Assembly: GCA_003991915.1 (NCBI GenBank)
Contig: RQTK01000107.1
Location: forward strand, 1 to 64,000
Length of the DNA: 64,000 nucleotides
Source of the DNA: Elysia chlorotica
Lineage: Eukaryota > Mollusca > Gastropoda > Plakobranchidae
Direction: 5' to 3'
Below the pieces are notes generated by a model, which saw only the letters and a list, made by a program, of their open reading frames with translations, had not been told where the DNA came from and did no database searches. Position 1 is the first letter of the stretch, and each line of letters opens with the position of its first letter. Below are positions 1 to 11,430 of this stretch, piece by piece. The position numbers and the translations under genes are program-made.

Positions 1-253
1 GAAACTGTTTCATGGACTTCTATACGAACAATATAATTTAAAAGTATCCGTGTTCAGTATGACATATTTGTCATGTATATATTTCACTTAATAAATGCCC
101 AGTATGACATATATGTCATACTTTTTTTTACACATAAAATATTTTTATTTCTAAGAAACTTCTTGTTTTACCTTACTTTAGACGTCTTTTGTAGCTAATA
201 TTGATAAACAATTTTTTTTTTATCAATGGAATTGTTTACTGGGAACTAGAGGG
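1..253. mobile_element. possible piggyBac-type element terminus
   Basis: The block ends in an apparent terminus of the form ...CTAGAGGG followed by TTAA; on the other strand this reads TTAACCCTCTAG, the usual start of a piggyBac-type end. It also contains the perfect 20-bp palindrome gtatgacatatatgtcatac (near 101-120) and a diverged half-copy near 58-78. No coding sequence is visible and the matching opposite end lies outside the window or is lost. The assignment rests only on the TTAA/CCC signature and the palindromes, so it is tentative. Confidence 0.3.
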
Positions 254-570
254 TTAATGCATGAATCTAGCAGCAACGGTGACTCCTTTATCTCTCTGAG
301 TAGTAAAAACATAAAAATTGTGCGTTAAAAGTGAAGGGTAGACAGTAAATGCCATATTGTATCAACATGTTGTATGTCAATTGAAAGCTTATCCCTTTAT
401 GCAAAATGTATTATTCACTTATTTGTATCTTCTATGATTCAGATGTTATTACACATTTTTATGACCTTAGTATGACAAAAATAGAGTTATGCCCCTTAAC
501 CTAGTAATTGGTCCCCAGTAAAATTGTCAGCTGGCTGGTGAATTATTGGTTAAAATCCTTGTGGAGGCCT
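254..570. other. AT-rich spacer, nothing recognised
   Basis: No open frame, repeat array or RNA-like fold was recognised here. A second TTAACC at about 496 is not accompanied by a convincing terminal repeat. Confidence 0.4.
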
Positions 571-572
571 CT

Positions 573-1200
573 GAAATAAAACGAAACTGGGTAGAACAAA
601 TAGAAGCGATAAAAAGCATGGTACAGCGTTGGCATTAACGTAATCTATCGTCATATGGAAAGGTGATAATCGCCAAAACATTTCTATCATCATAAGTCAA
701 CTGTGTAATACAATCACTATCCCTACCAACGGAAGTGCTTGCGGAAATTGACAGTATTGTTTTCAAGTTCTTGTGGCGCAGGAAAGATTCAAACGAAAAG
801 GCCTTGGAAAAAATAAAGAGAAGTACGCTTTGTAAGCATATGCCTGATGGAGGCCTAGGACTAGGGAGTCATCAGCATCAAAGATCAACAGAAGGTTTGC
901 CAACTAAAGTGTTCAAGAAAGTCTGTGAACAGTTACTCGATATTAAAATTAGCTATTTATTTCTGCAAACCAATTATTTGTTTGAAATACTTAACAAAAT
1001 GCAGCGCTAAACCTGAAGATAATAAAGGGGCCAGAGAAATAAATTCGTTTCTCTGGCAAAATGTAATAATCAGCTGGTTAGACCTGGAAAAGGACGAAGA
1101 TGAAGTTTCTATTTTAGGGTCTAGAGTTATTGCGGTACAGCCATTATTTAACAACGCGCATGTGCATTATAAAAACAGATCTTTATGGATTTAAAAAAAT
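573..1200 (+). pseudogene. LINE ORF2 C-terminal fragment (frameshifted)
   Basis: Translation gives the segment that follows the reverse-transcriptase palm in L1/Tx1-like LINEs. A first stretch (about 573-700) has an NW..QIEAIK...W..R..SSYGKVIIAKTFL pattern, and a second (735 onward) has FKFLWRRKDSNEK followed by IKRSTLCKHMPDGGLGL, the conserved W-GGLG block. Stops and frame changes separate the pieces. The catalytic YxDD region is absent, as expected of a 5'-truncated or eroded copy. The identification rests on motif order; the precise clade is uncertain. Confidence 0.68.
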
Positions 1201-1829
1201 GGATAAGAGGGGGAATCGGATATGTAGGGCAAATGTTCAACAATTAACAGTGGAAAAGTTTAGTTAAGGTTAAAGAACAAATTGGGAACTACAGGTAATT
1301 TCTTGACCATATGGCAGTGCACTGCGCTTTAAATAAAAACTGGAAGAACATCTTTCTTAATGCTCACAAAACACTCAAAGTTTTGATAACCAATTTTATC
1401 TACATCTAGACGCTGATATCATTGATATCGCCATCGTATGCCTGTCTTCAAACATATTCAAACAAAAACCAGACTTAAAATTGACGTAACTGAAAAGGTT
1501 GCAATTTTTGGTATCCTCAGCGATAGGCCTAACCCAGTCCTTATAGGTGTGAACGTTCAGGTTTTCTCCATGTCTACTTTTAATAGTTTTACGGTACTTT
1601 TGTATGATGTTACATATTTAGATGTTTTACAGCAGCTGCTGTACTTGGTACAAATGCCCTTTAGTCTTTGAGTGGCTGTTGGCCAGCCTTGTCAGTTAAA
1701 GTATGAAAGTGGTATTGAGTATTATAGCCCTGAAGCTGTTTATGTATTTCTAAATTAATTAATATGAAAATTACAACCCTTGCCACTTTTAGAGAAACGT
1801 TACCTTTGACTTTTTGGTCCTTTTTTTAC
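1201..1829. other. AT-rich sequence, nothing recognised
   Basis: Only short open frames without family resemblance are present. The left part may be eroded 3' sequence of the preceding LINE, but no tail or target-site duplication was seen. Confidence 0.35.
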
Positions 1830-3210
1830 TTCTTTAATCCTTTAGTCCTGGTCATGTGACCACTAGTTCTCGGCCCCTTTAGGTTTTGGCGGAGAGCGAG
1901 AAGGAAGCTAGCCAGCGTGACTTTCCCCTTAGCCTTGGCAGTTGTACGACGTGAAATGTTTACTCGACCTAATACAATTTTAGTCCTATCCTAGTTCGGC
2001 CATGCTAAGCATATCTATGTGAATTTTATTTTTATACGCTTCAGTCTTGGCTGCTTCCGAGTGGATTTTTTTTTTCTGCAACAAAAGTATAAAACTTTTA
2101 AGCTGCGTTTTGGTATTTTCCCTGCACCCCTAACACGTGGCGCTGCGAGCAGGGTGCACAGTTTACACCATACATTTAAAACCCAGTCGGCAATGGCGGA
2201 GGCAGCTCAACTCTTGTTCGGCTGCAAACCAATTCTCAAAACGATGGCTATGGCGGCGCGTCAGTCAGCTGTCCACCCACCCTCCACCCTGCACCAGCAT
2301 CTGCAGAGCTACAGCTGATCCTGAAGCTGCTCCGCTCCCTGAACGAGAGGATGGAGCGTCTGGAGAGGCAGGGCAGCTGGCAGCCTGGGCAGACGGAGCG
2401 ACCAGAGGGACGCCGCAGGAGAAGGAGGAGGACGACAGGACGCAGCCAGATGCGGTGCCACCGTTACCAGCAGCCGGGCCATTTCGCTCGGGAGTGCAGG
2501 GCCCCAGCACCGATAGGATCGACCAGCAGTGTGGTGAGGAGGGAGGCGGAGCTTGGAGGGAAGGGGGTCCCGGCCTTGACCGTGCGACAAGAGCTCGAGG
2601 TGGATCCAGGGACTCCCTCCAGCACTGTACGCCCGCCCACCCTGCCCAACGGGCCTGTTGCTCCTGGACCTGCTGTTCTGCCTCCTGAGCGGACCGTTCG
2701 TACTGTCAACGTGGTGCCTTCTGTGGTGCCGGAGAGCTGCGTACCCCAGCCTGCTGCTCCACCCCAGGGGCAGACTTTGCACATTATAAACGAGGTGTCG
2801 CCATTTGTGTGGAGGCTCCGAAGAAGGCCCATGCAGCTGCCTCTGGGGCGCAAGGACGTCGAACTGTTACTCTCAGCCTGTTGTCCTGCCCAAGGCGCAG
2901 ACTTGTAGGACTGTGGACGAGGTTAATATGCCGAGACACCGACGTAGGGCTTCCAAGCTGCCTGTAGGGCTTACAACGAACGTTGGGCCTCTAAAACGAT
3001 TTCAGGCCTAATATTTTTCAGAGACTGTCCTTGAAGGCTTTAATGATTAGTTTCTTTTTGTAGGACTATCTACAGTGTGGCTTTGTTTATTACGTTATTA
3101 AGAACGCGTGATGTTAGCGTGTGGTACCGCTAAAACTTCGTGGGGGCGAGTGTGAGAGCCAGAAAGCGTCAGCGTGACAATAAAAGCAGTCACAAGAAAA
3201 CTGCTATGAA
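1830..3210 (+). mobile_element. gag-like remnant, probably of an LTR retrotransposon
   Basis: A GC-rich block unlike its AT-rich neighbours. The frame at 2351-2908 begins with a charged helical stretch (MERLERQ...) and an arginine-rich run, then a degenerate zinc knuckle MRCHRYQQPGHFAREC, in which the second cysteine of CX2CX4HX4C is replaced by tyrosine. A proline-rich tail follows. Nothing resembling protease, reverse transcriptase or integrase follows, so this is at most a gag fragment. Sequence at 1830-2040 could be part of an LTR, but no paired repeat was located. The overlapping frames on both strands reflect the GC-rich composition. Confidence 0.45.
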
Positions 3211-3275
3211 GTAAGTAATTTATTGTTCATTTTCTCTAAAAAATATATATCCCTCAAAACATAAGATTAGTTTCC

Positions 3276-4680
3276 ATGCACTTTGCAGAAATTTCAAATG
3301 AAAACTTCTGCAATAGGTTGAAACGCAGGGCTCAGCGCAAGGAGCAGCGAGACGAGGAGGAGATGCAAAAAGCACCTGCCGCCAATCCAGAGTCCAATCC
3401 AAACAGAGTGAGACATTCTCTCAATAATCCGAACCACGAAGTAAGCAGAGCATATGAAAATATCAATTCTGAAGTGAATCAACCTAAAATCTATTTTAAA
3501 ATATTGTGTAATGGTTCCTAACTACATTTTTTTTTTTTTACTAATTTCAGTACAAAGCGAAGGCTGGGCAACTTGGGTTGACCAGCACCGAGATGCTCGC
3601 TCCACCCTGAACCTCCTCAACCCTAGAACGCCAGAAAAACGGGTTGCCATCCTGGAACAGCAGAAGACGCACCCATGTACATCCCTGTTCCAGGACGATG
3701 AAGAGACGGCCATGGAAGTGGAACTGGAGCTGGGCCCTCCAGAACCGTATGGATGGAGACTATGGAACATGGGTCAATCTCCAACGACACAATATCGAAG
3801 TAAAACTTTTCACAATCAAGTGAAGGTAGGATCAATTAGGAAATCTTTCATTGATGAGTGATGATTTATCACACACGTATTTGCTTTATCATTTATTATG
3901 TTTTGTTTGCTTTTTTTTTCCGTTGTCACCTTTTTTACTATCAAGACAACATTTCGAGAATGCTGCCGCACTCCAGATATTCTACCACCCATGGTCCTGC
4001 CGGAAAAATGCTATGCTGAGCCAGGCCCATGAAGCATTTATTAAAGAAGGCAGGAAGGTTGGGCTCACCCTGTTCCAAAGTCTGAGGCCCAAACACATCA
4101 GGCTGATGGGTAGCGTGCACTTCGACAGTTGCCTGTGAACAATTGTCAAAGGCATTAACAAATTTGGTCTCTTTAATTGGATATATTTATTTTCTGCATG
4201 CCTGGAAATATTTCATTTTCTCTTTACTGGCAGATTGAAGAAGAATGTGATGAAGCAGCTGCTAGTTGGTCAGGTCAGATCCCGCCTGAGACGGACATTC
4301 TCAATTTTCTTATGTCCACATGAGCAGAGGTGGCCGCCTATTGACTGCATAGATGGTAAGAGCTATATATTTTATTATAATTTTACTTAACTCGGTATGC
4401 AAATGGTTGGTACAGTTTTTATAGCAGACTTTTTATCACCTCTTTCCATAGGAAACTCTTTTCATTGTGTGCCGACAGAATATATTCTGTAGAGACATCT
4501 ACAAAACCCCATGTCTTAAATGGCAGCATTGGGAGAGAAATGAAGAAGGGAAACGGAGCCAGTGCAGAAGGAGGGATCTATCCGGTAGCTTATATCAGAG
4601 TCAAGGACTACTATACTCAAGGACGTGCACAGTCGGATTCCTGACTTGCCTAGCGAAGACCATCACGTTCTGACCTAGTG
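3276..4680 (+). pseudogene. multi-piece remnant of an unrecognised repetitive gene
   Basis: A chain of short open blocks with plausible intron borders: 3276-3440 (charged, KRRAQRKEQRDEEE), about 3551-3825 (WATWVDQHRDARSTLNLLNP), about 3945-4137 (AFIKEGRKVGLTLFQSLRPKHIRLMGSVHFDSC, written here as separate motifs VGLTLF and LRPKHIRL), and about 4467-4670 (LKWQHWERN). The order resembles uncharacterised proteins that occur as repeated families in cnidarian and mollusc genomes, where they behave like transposon-borne genes. Stops interrupt the joins. No catalytic motif was recognised, so no function is given. Confidence 0.35.
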
Positions 4681-4689
4681 CGCTATTTT

Positions 4690-5040
4690 TACTAGCTTTG
4701 ACTCATGCGTAGGAATCGCGACTATTTATAGCTTTTGAAGTAGAATGAATCTCTGTCTGTAAAATTCGTTAATCTTAATTAAAAAAAAATGATGCAGAAA
4801 TAAATCTCCTATTGGAGCGCGTGATTATTTTTTATTTTTGAATGAGGTTGAAGCAAGGAAATGTAATTATAAATATTGAACTATTCATCCGCGTAGGCGC
4901 AACTTTCCGGAAAGAAGTGCAGTGGTTTATGTTTACAATTCAAATGTTGTTCCTCACCTCTTGGTTCTTGGTGTGTTTTTGTTAATTCTGTGGATTATTG
5001 TGAATGAATCGGCCCGTCTATGCTCAAGGATAGTTTGATT
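4690..5040. other. AT-rich spacer upstream of the P-element remnant
   Basis: No gene or repeat array recognised; it probably contains the terminal region of the following transposon, but no inverted repeat was confirmed. Confidence 0.3.
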
Positions 5041-5045
5041 TCACC

Positions 5046-6830
5046 ATGACGAATAAATGTGGGGTTGTAAACTGCAAAGGCAATTACAATAAAACAACAA
5101 ATGTCGAGTGTTTAAGGTACCAAAAGATGGACTTAATGTGCAAAATATGAGGAAAATACTTAACCCCAACAATGGATCACCATCGTACTCTCAATTTTTA
5201 AAATGATTCATTATGTTATCAATTACAACCCGCATGTACGTAATGTTCGCAAAGTTGGTGATACATGCACACTAGAAAGTGCAGGAAGCCAAGATTTTGC
5301 TGAGTGATATCAACACTAAGAGGCCTACGTTTTTTATTAGGCAATTGCAGTTCTTAAGTGACAAATTTTTTTTTACATCAGACAATTGTTTCACAATGGA
5401 CTCTTACCCTAGATGCAGGTATGAGCAACTTGGTGACGTCCAAATTCTTCCCAGCAAACGAAAGATGCAGTTGGTTATTTCTTCCGTTGATGTTGAAAGG
5501 GTGAGGAAGGAAACTTTCAGAAGACAACTTGCCCCCAGCAGAAAAACTGTATTTTACTAGTTGATGAGGTCAAGATACGCCCTACAATTGCCTTTTCAGA
5601 TGGTGTCCTATCAGGAATGGCAAAGAATGTTCCAGAAAATAAAGCATCATCAAAAATGATCAATGCTCTCTGTGTGATGATTACATGTTTACTGTCCAGT
5701 GGACCCAGTGTAATGGTTTCAGTAACTCCTGTCCATAGGCTCACTGCCAAATATCAATTTTCAGTAGTCAAGGATGCTGCGTCAGTCGTTGAACAGTCTG
5801 GGGGAGTGGTTCTGGGATCAATGACAGACAACCACATGACGAACCAGCAGTATTGTAAACTGTTTGAATGCAAATCAGATTATGAAGCCGAGCATCTTCT
5901 CGACAAAGACCGTACATGGTTTCTATTGTACGACTCAGTGCACTTGCTAAAGTGCATCAGAAATAATTGGATCACTGAAAAGTGTCAAAAGTTGTCTCTT
6001 GACAAAAAGTGTACCGGAACATTTTCTGATGTCAAGGAGTTGTATAAGTCAGAGAAAGACAGTTTGTTGAAATCTAGACCGCTCACATGTGCGGCTATTT
6101 GCCCTTCTAAACTCCAATTGCAAACTGTTCAGCATGTCCTCCATCTCTTTAATGATCGCGTCATCGCTGCTCTTAAATTGAGAGGAGCCCACGATACTGC
6201 AGCTTTTATTCAACAGGTTTTGAATTGGTGGATGTAAAAGGTCAAGACAAGAGGATGAAAGGTTCATACCGTGCAGCGAAAAGAGTGGAGTGTTTGACAC
6301 ATGACACAAGAAGGGCATTGATTCAAACCATGAATGGCGTAACAACTCTTTGCAAACTCCTCTTCATCAAAGGTTTTAAATATGTGCTCCTTCGTGAACT
6401 ACAAAGTGACAGGATTGAGGGTGAATTTTCAGTGTACAGGCAGTCAACTGGGGCAAATGCCTTCATGCAGGCCTGGATGCGTATACTGCCTTTAACTGTT
6501 GACTTGCAAGGTTTGCTGCCACATACCTGGAGTCTTTGGAAGGAGTTCAGCATGTTGTGAATCCACACAACTGCTATGGTATTAAATATGATGATGCTAA
6601 GATTGATTGATTGATTATTTGGTATACCCAGTCCACCGTAATAGGCGATCTCAGGGTCGATGATGCTAAGATAATGCAGGTTTGTGCCATCGAAACAACC
6701 CTTTCTGTTGAAGAAGAAAATGCGTGTGCATATGTAGCAGGTTGGCTACAGAGGAAATGCAGAGTTAAGCTTAGCTTTTCTGAAGAGGATACAGAAGTAG
6801 ATGGTGACGTTAGGTCCTTCATCTGTATTT
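5046..6830 (+). pseudogene. P-element (THAP9-like) transposase remnant
   Basis: The 5' end at 5046 encodes a THAP-type zinc-finger start, MTNKCGVVNCKGNYNK, matching the C2CH domain found at the N-terminus of P-element transposases. After a disrupted stretch, 5555-6237 gives the catalytic core: LVDEVKIRPTIAFS, GMAKNVPENKASS, PVHRLTAKYQF, SMTDNHMTNQQYC and FLLYDSVHLLKCIRNNWI. The block from 6225 to 6545 carries the C-terminal LQSDRIEGEFSVYRQSTGA motif, and 6611-6886 a further piece. A frame shift near 6235, stops before 5555 and a TGATTGATTGATT-bearing break near 6600 make it inactive. Motifs are clear enough to name the superfamily confidently. Confidence 0.85.
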
Positions 6831-6889
6831 TTAATCACTACGATAATGATATTTATATATTAAATGTACGTTCATTGTCATTTTAAACA

Positions 6890-7045
6890 CTTTGTAAAGC
6901 GCACTGAGCCAGGCATTGTCTTGGGTGTTGCGCTAAATAAAAGCCATGTATTATTATTATTATTAAATTTTACCGCATTATTATATTTTGATCCAACACT
7001 AAGCTGGCAAGTTGGGTCTTGGGTGTTGCGCTAAATAAAAGCCAT

Positions 7046-7086
<41 letters not shown>

Positions 7087-7090
7087 GAAG
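6890..7090 (+). repeat. retroposon 3' tail, duplicated, ending in (ATT)n
   Basis: The sequence gtcttgggtgttgcgctaaa followed by taaaagccatgtattatt occurs at about 6920 and again at about 7016, each time followed by an (ATT)n run. This is the 3' end of a short interspersed element of the kind ending in 'gcgctaaataaa...(ATT)n'. The second copy has the longer tail, about 7045-7086. Confidence 0.55.
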
Positions 7091-7129
7091 AACTGTCTAA
7101 GGGTTTCTTGACAGTGCCACACATTTCAA

Positions 7130-7480
7130 CTTACGATAAGGTGAGAATAAGCGCCTGCTTTGTGAAAAACACATGGTGTCTGTTGTCGCAATAATCTTAT
7201 CAACATCCTGTTCACAATAAATGCTTTTTATCACTTTGGAGAATTTTTTAAAATGTTTTTTAAGGCGACTGTCAAATGTTTTACTGAGGGGTCTTCAGAA
7301 TCTTGAAAAAGACCACCAGAAAAACGCCACGCTATACCAAACCTCTATCAAGAAGGCACAATTGGCGGCTTAAATCAGAATGAAGAAAAAGAGTAGATAA
7401 AAACATGTCACTGCTTCCATGAAGCCATGGAAAGCAGGTTCCCGATGAGTGCGAGGCAACTACTGTTCATACTGCAGTCA
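7130..7480. other. spacer, nothing recognised
   Basis: Contains only short disconnected frames. It may include eroded N-terminal coding sequence of the hAT-like element that follows, but no motif supports this. Confidence 0.3.
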
Positions 7481-7488
7481 CCAGCAAA

Positions 7489-9110
7489 TTGGAGCAAGAT
7501 GGCATTCCACTACAAAATCTGGTTTCATCACTTTCCGCCTCAGCAGCATACATGAGAGGGTCTCAGCATGGGTATGAAGCAAAATCGAGAGAAGATGCTC
7601 CCCACCTTTTAGAAATAGATGGAGATATGTGTCACCACATTCGTAACATTACTCGCCAGTTTTCATCTGTGATTGACCCTGACAACAACTTGGCGCATTT
7701 GCTAGATGATATGTACAGAGATTTTCAGTATAGTCCTGACATCAAAGAGCATTTTTTTGACATTTGTAAAATCCTCGGACTTCCTGAAAAGCAGCCAAAG
7801 GAAAGAGTAGGCCACAGATGGTTGTCACTTCTTGACTCATCCATAAGTTTTGATGAACTTTCTGATCCATTCACCATGCTGTACTTTTCCTGGTTGAGTG
7901 TAAATGACAAGACCCTATACCAGAAGTTCATTACTGACATTTATCTAAAGCACCAAGTGATAGCTGCAGGTCGTCAAACTATCATGACAATAATGAGAAC
8001 ACTAAAAGCTAAGAACATGACAGTGTTAGGAAAAAAGAGAAAAGAGAGAATTCGTCATAAATTATTTGACACAAGGAAACATGTAGACTTGCTGATGACA
8101 GCTATAATCTCTATTTTCCCTATGATTAAGCGTTTCATTTAGGCCTTCGAAACAAAAAAAAAACCCGGTCCACAAGCTGTATGACAAAATAATATTTCTA
8201 ATCACAGAGTTCCTCCAGGGTTTCATAAAAGCTGAGGCCATCACAGAATCGGGCAGAAACTCCTTGAGTTAGATGTCTCGGATAAAGAGAAACAGATTCC
8301 TCTGAAGTACATTCATGTAGGGGAATGTGAGAAAATTATGTCAACGATGCCCAAGAAAGATGCCTTATCTTTCACAGAAAAGGTTTTGAATGCATATGTC
8401 ACAACTGCAAAATACATGCAGAAAAAGTTACCTCTAAGGAATTCAGTCCTCAAAACACTCTCCCTCCTCGACCCATTGGCTCATGGCAAGTCTGACACAG
8501 CTATCCTCTTGAGAAAATTACCTACTTTTTCCCCCACTATTAGTGCCACTACTTTCAATGATGAAATCAGGACTTTTCAATCTGATAAGGACATTGTTAC
8601 TGGATGTTAATGCTGACCTTGATGTCTGGTGGAATTCAGTGTTCAAGTGACAAAGATACCCAGCAGTGGAGAAAGTTGTAACAGTTCAAGTGACAAAGAT
8701 ACCCAGCAGTGGAGAAAGTTGTAACACCTCGCTTGTCCATCTTCACAGGCCCCCGTGTTGAGCAGTCCTTCTCCATCATGAACCACATAATCACCAGCAA
8801 GACAGCATCTCTTGACATAACAACTTATGAAGCCATTCTCTGTGTTAAGTACATGCTACTAGCACAAACAACTACTGCCATCAAACTGTACTCTAGAGCA
8901 GATCATGAGATGCTATTTTTTCACCTGTAGATACATCCCTAGCATGGCATTTCCAGACTGCTTTCTCTAGATACAAGAAACATATCAGAGAGAAGAAATC
9001 TGAGGCAACTGACAGCGAGAAGAATGTGGGTTGCAAAGGCTCACAAGGTGAAGGCAGCCCCTCCTATAAAAGACAAAAGACATGCTCAAGAGGAAGGGAT
9101 GGATGGGACC
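7489..9110 (+). pseudogene. hAT-like transposase remnant A
   Basis: The frame at 7489-8142 carries APHLLEIDGDMCHHIRNI, then VGHRWLSLLDS and a long helical region ending in MTAIISIFPMIKRF. The first motif recurs in related form in the fragment at 15932 (APHLLDIDGDACHHIHN), so both belong to one element family. Further pieces are at about 8150-8610 and 8709-8930. The latter encodes FTGPRVEQSFSIMNHIITS followed by DITTYEAILCVKYML, which resembles the C-terminal dimerisation segment of hAT transposases. A 43-bp direct duplication near 8640-8725 and several frame breaks interrupt it. The hAT assignment rests on the C-terminal motif and is moderate. Confidence 0.58.
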
Positions 9111-9119
9111 AGAGGTTAT

Positions 9120-9345
9120 GCATGGGATATGATAATCATGGTGAGTACGCAAATTATTATTTTTTTCTAAAATGAGTCATCTTAATGAATTTTCTTTATT
9201 ATTATTCTTAAGTCTATAGAGAGACCCTAGAGTCTTATACATGTAATACATGTTTATTAACAATCTCAGATGTCCCGATTTCTGTCTCAAATTCAGCGAT
9301 TGAGGCGGCGCTCATAAAAAGGGGACTAAGACTAAGGTCAAGTCT
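9120..9345. other. short AT-rich spacer
   Basis: Junction between the hAT-like remnant and the LINE fragment; no gene recognised. Confidence 0.3.
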
Positions 9346-9349
9346 GAGA

Positions 9350-9945
9350 ATGGAAGAAATTAGGGATCGAGAGGGGAAACTTACAGAGTGGTTGTCTGGC
9401 AGGCGGTTTGTTTACATTGATCTGCCCAAACACAGTACCGAGATAATATTGGAGGTCGGCCCTTTCAAAGGGAAACTGTTTTTTAGGGAGATGTTGCAAG
9501 AAAACATATGTTTCGCTTGTCGCAAGCCCGGGCACCGCGCCAACGAATGCCAAAATAAGAAAAGAGGAAACAATAAAAAAGAAAGGCAAAACAACCAGCA
9601 TGATAGCTAGAGAACAAGAAAAAATAAATGAAGAAGAGAGGGAATAAATAAACGAGGCAGAGGAAGATAGATATAGACAGTGTTGGGGAAACAAACAAAA
9701 AACTGGAGACTGACTTGAGAACAGCACAGGACATTAGCCAGAAAAAGACAGAAGATGATCAGTGTGTGCGAAAAGACAGAGGTAGGACAAAAGATAAAGA
9801 AATAAATAAAGATACAGACATACGAATTTTTTTGCAAAGAGCCAGGGCTTTAAGCCAGAAAAAGTCACAACCCGATACCCCGGGTGCAGAACAAACAAAA
9901 CGAAAGCAAAAGAGCAACATAAGGGTTCAGGCACGATAAAAAACG
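9350..9945 (+). pseudogene. LINE ORF1 remnant with zinc knuckle
   Basis: The frame 9350-9610 contains a single good CCHC zinc knuckle, ICFACRKPGHRANEC, followed by a lysine/asparagine-rich tail. It is preceded by RRFVYIDLPKHSTEI..., an RRM-like or nucleic-acid-binding stretch of the kind seen before the knuckle in LINE ORF1 proteins. A second highly charged frame (9715-9939, KKTEDDQCVRKDRGRTK) continues the ORF1-like composition. It lies directly upstream of an endonuclease fragment at 9956, which is the normal LINE order. Start codons at 9350 and 9715 are nominal. Confidence 0.58.
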
Positions 9946-9955
9946 ACAAACTTTA

Positions 9956-10165
9956 TTGAAATATTTTCAATTAAACAAATATGAAATTATAGCACTTCAA
10001 GAAACACATCTGACTACAGAAAACCTTAAAAGACTAGAAAAAGAATGGAGCTGCACTATTCATTTATCAGAGGGCACAAGTAGAAGTAAAGGTTTAGTGA
10101 CTTTATTCCATAAATCAATACCCAGAGACCAAATAAAACTAGTTTTTAAAAATAATAGAAAACAG
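9956..10165 (+). pseudogene. LINE ORF2 endonuclease N-terminal fragment
   Basis: The translation reads FQLNKYEIIALQETHL followed by a stretch with GTSRSKGLVTLFHKSIP. ALQETHL is the metal-binding motif of apurinic-like endonucleases at the start of LINE ORF2 proteins, and the KGLVTLF block matches the next beta strand. The coding resemblance stops near 10165, where piggyBac-like sequence begins, so the LINE is truncated, probably by that insertion. With the ORF1 remnant upstream it is the left part of one LINE copy. Confidence 0.62.
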
Positions 10166-11430
10166 CCGAAGCTGCGAGATCTGTTGACCACGCTGGCGAA
10201 AGGCTCTAAGTCAAGTAAGTCATATAATATATAATTGTTGCTAAGTTTTTTGAAGTCAGTTGTTCATGTTGGTTCTAAAAAAAAGTGTGCCCCTGATTGC
10301 TAAATTTATTTTTCAGGTTGTGTACAACGCATATGAATATTTTTTTAAATCAATTGTTATACCATTTTTGTACTTTCTGGCCCAACACCATCTCCATTCC
10401 ATAGGCATTTCGGTCAGCTTACCAACCTAGGCAGGACATGTGCATTGATGAAGCCCTCTGTCCCTGGCGTGGCCGATCGCACATGAGAGTCTACATGAGA
10501 GACAAGCCAGCAAAATGGGGCATCAAATTTTACCAGCTCTGTGAGAGTAAAAGTGGATATGTGCTGGAGCTGGAGATTATGGCACAAGAGCCAAACGTCA
10601 GCAACACTCCACTTGCCGTATGCCAACGGCTGATAGCTCCCTATCTCCACCAGGGCTACTGTCTACTTGTAGACAACTATTACTGCTGTCCAGCTCTCTG
10701 CGACTACCTTGTCGCCAACAACACAATGCTTGTGGGGACAGTTAGACAGAACAGGGCGGATCTGCCTAAAGACCTCATGCTGCAAAACTTGAAGGCAGGG
10801 GAAATGGACTTCCGGCGTAGGAACCAAGTCTTTGTCATCAAGAGGAAGGACAAGTCGGAGGTTCAGATGCTCACCACCATGACGCAGCACAGCAATCGCA
10901 CAGAGAGTAAAATGAAACCCGACGCGGTCATCCACTACACTGCTAACATGGGTGCTCAGCACTGCTGTAGATGTAAGTGACCAACTTATCTCCTACAACC
11001 CAATGCACAGGAAAACTGTGAAATGGTGGAAGAAGTTGGCCTTCCATCTCATAACACTGTGTGTGGTTCAGTCCCACATCCTGCACAACAAGGTCCGACG
11101 CTCCCGGAGGCTGAAGCCTCTACGCCTGGAGCCCTTTATGCGTCCCGTGTGTAAAGCCCTTGTCATAGAGGGCGGGGCTGTTGAGGCGGATGAGGCAGAG
11201 CAGGTTAAATGTCCTTCCAGAGGACCGGCTGAGAGGGCGACATTTTCCTGCACCCTGTGAGGAAGGAACCAGAAGGCGGGGAGTGTGTGTGGCCTGCTAT
11301 GCCAGACAGAAGCGACAGGACCCAAACCCAAAGAAACTGAAAAACACTCAAAAAACCTACTATAAGTGCAGAGAGTGTGATGCATCACTGTGTGCCTATC
11401 ATTGCTTTGGCATCTTTCACACTTAGGAGG
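10166..11430 (+). pseudogene. piggyBac transposase (PGBD-like), frameshifted
   Basis: The core begins after a likely intron (donor near 10212, acceptor near 10403) with YQPRQDMCIDEALCPWRGR, containing the first catalytic Asp. KWGIKFYQL and the second Asp in LLVDNYYCCPALCDYL follow. The motif VDVSDQLISYNPMHRKT with KWWKKLAFHL gives the third Asp region. A frame shift near 10,965 separates the last motif from the preceding frame. A second shift near 11,200 leads to the C-terminal cysteine-rich zinc-binding domain, GVCVACYARQ...YKCRECDASLCAYHCF, ending at 11,424. All landmarks of a full-length piggyBac protein from the catalytic core onward are present, so it is one of the best-preserved elements in the window, but it is not intact. 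Confidence 0.85.

Noticed and set aside
2137-2782. Overlapping 157-183 codon frames on both strands next to the gag-like frame
   Set aside because: GC-rich composition leaves several frames open; only the frame at 2351-2908 shows the zinc-knuckle-like motif.
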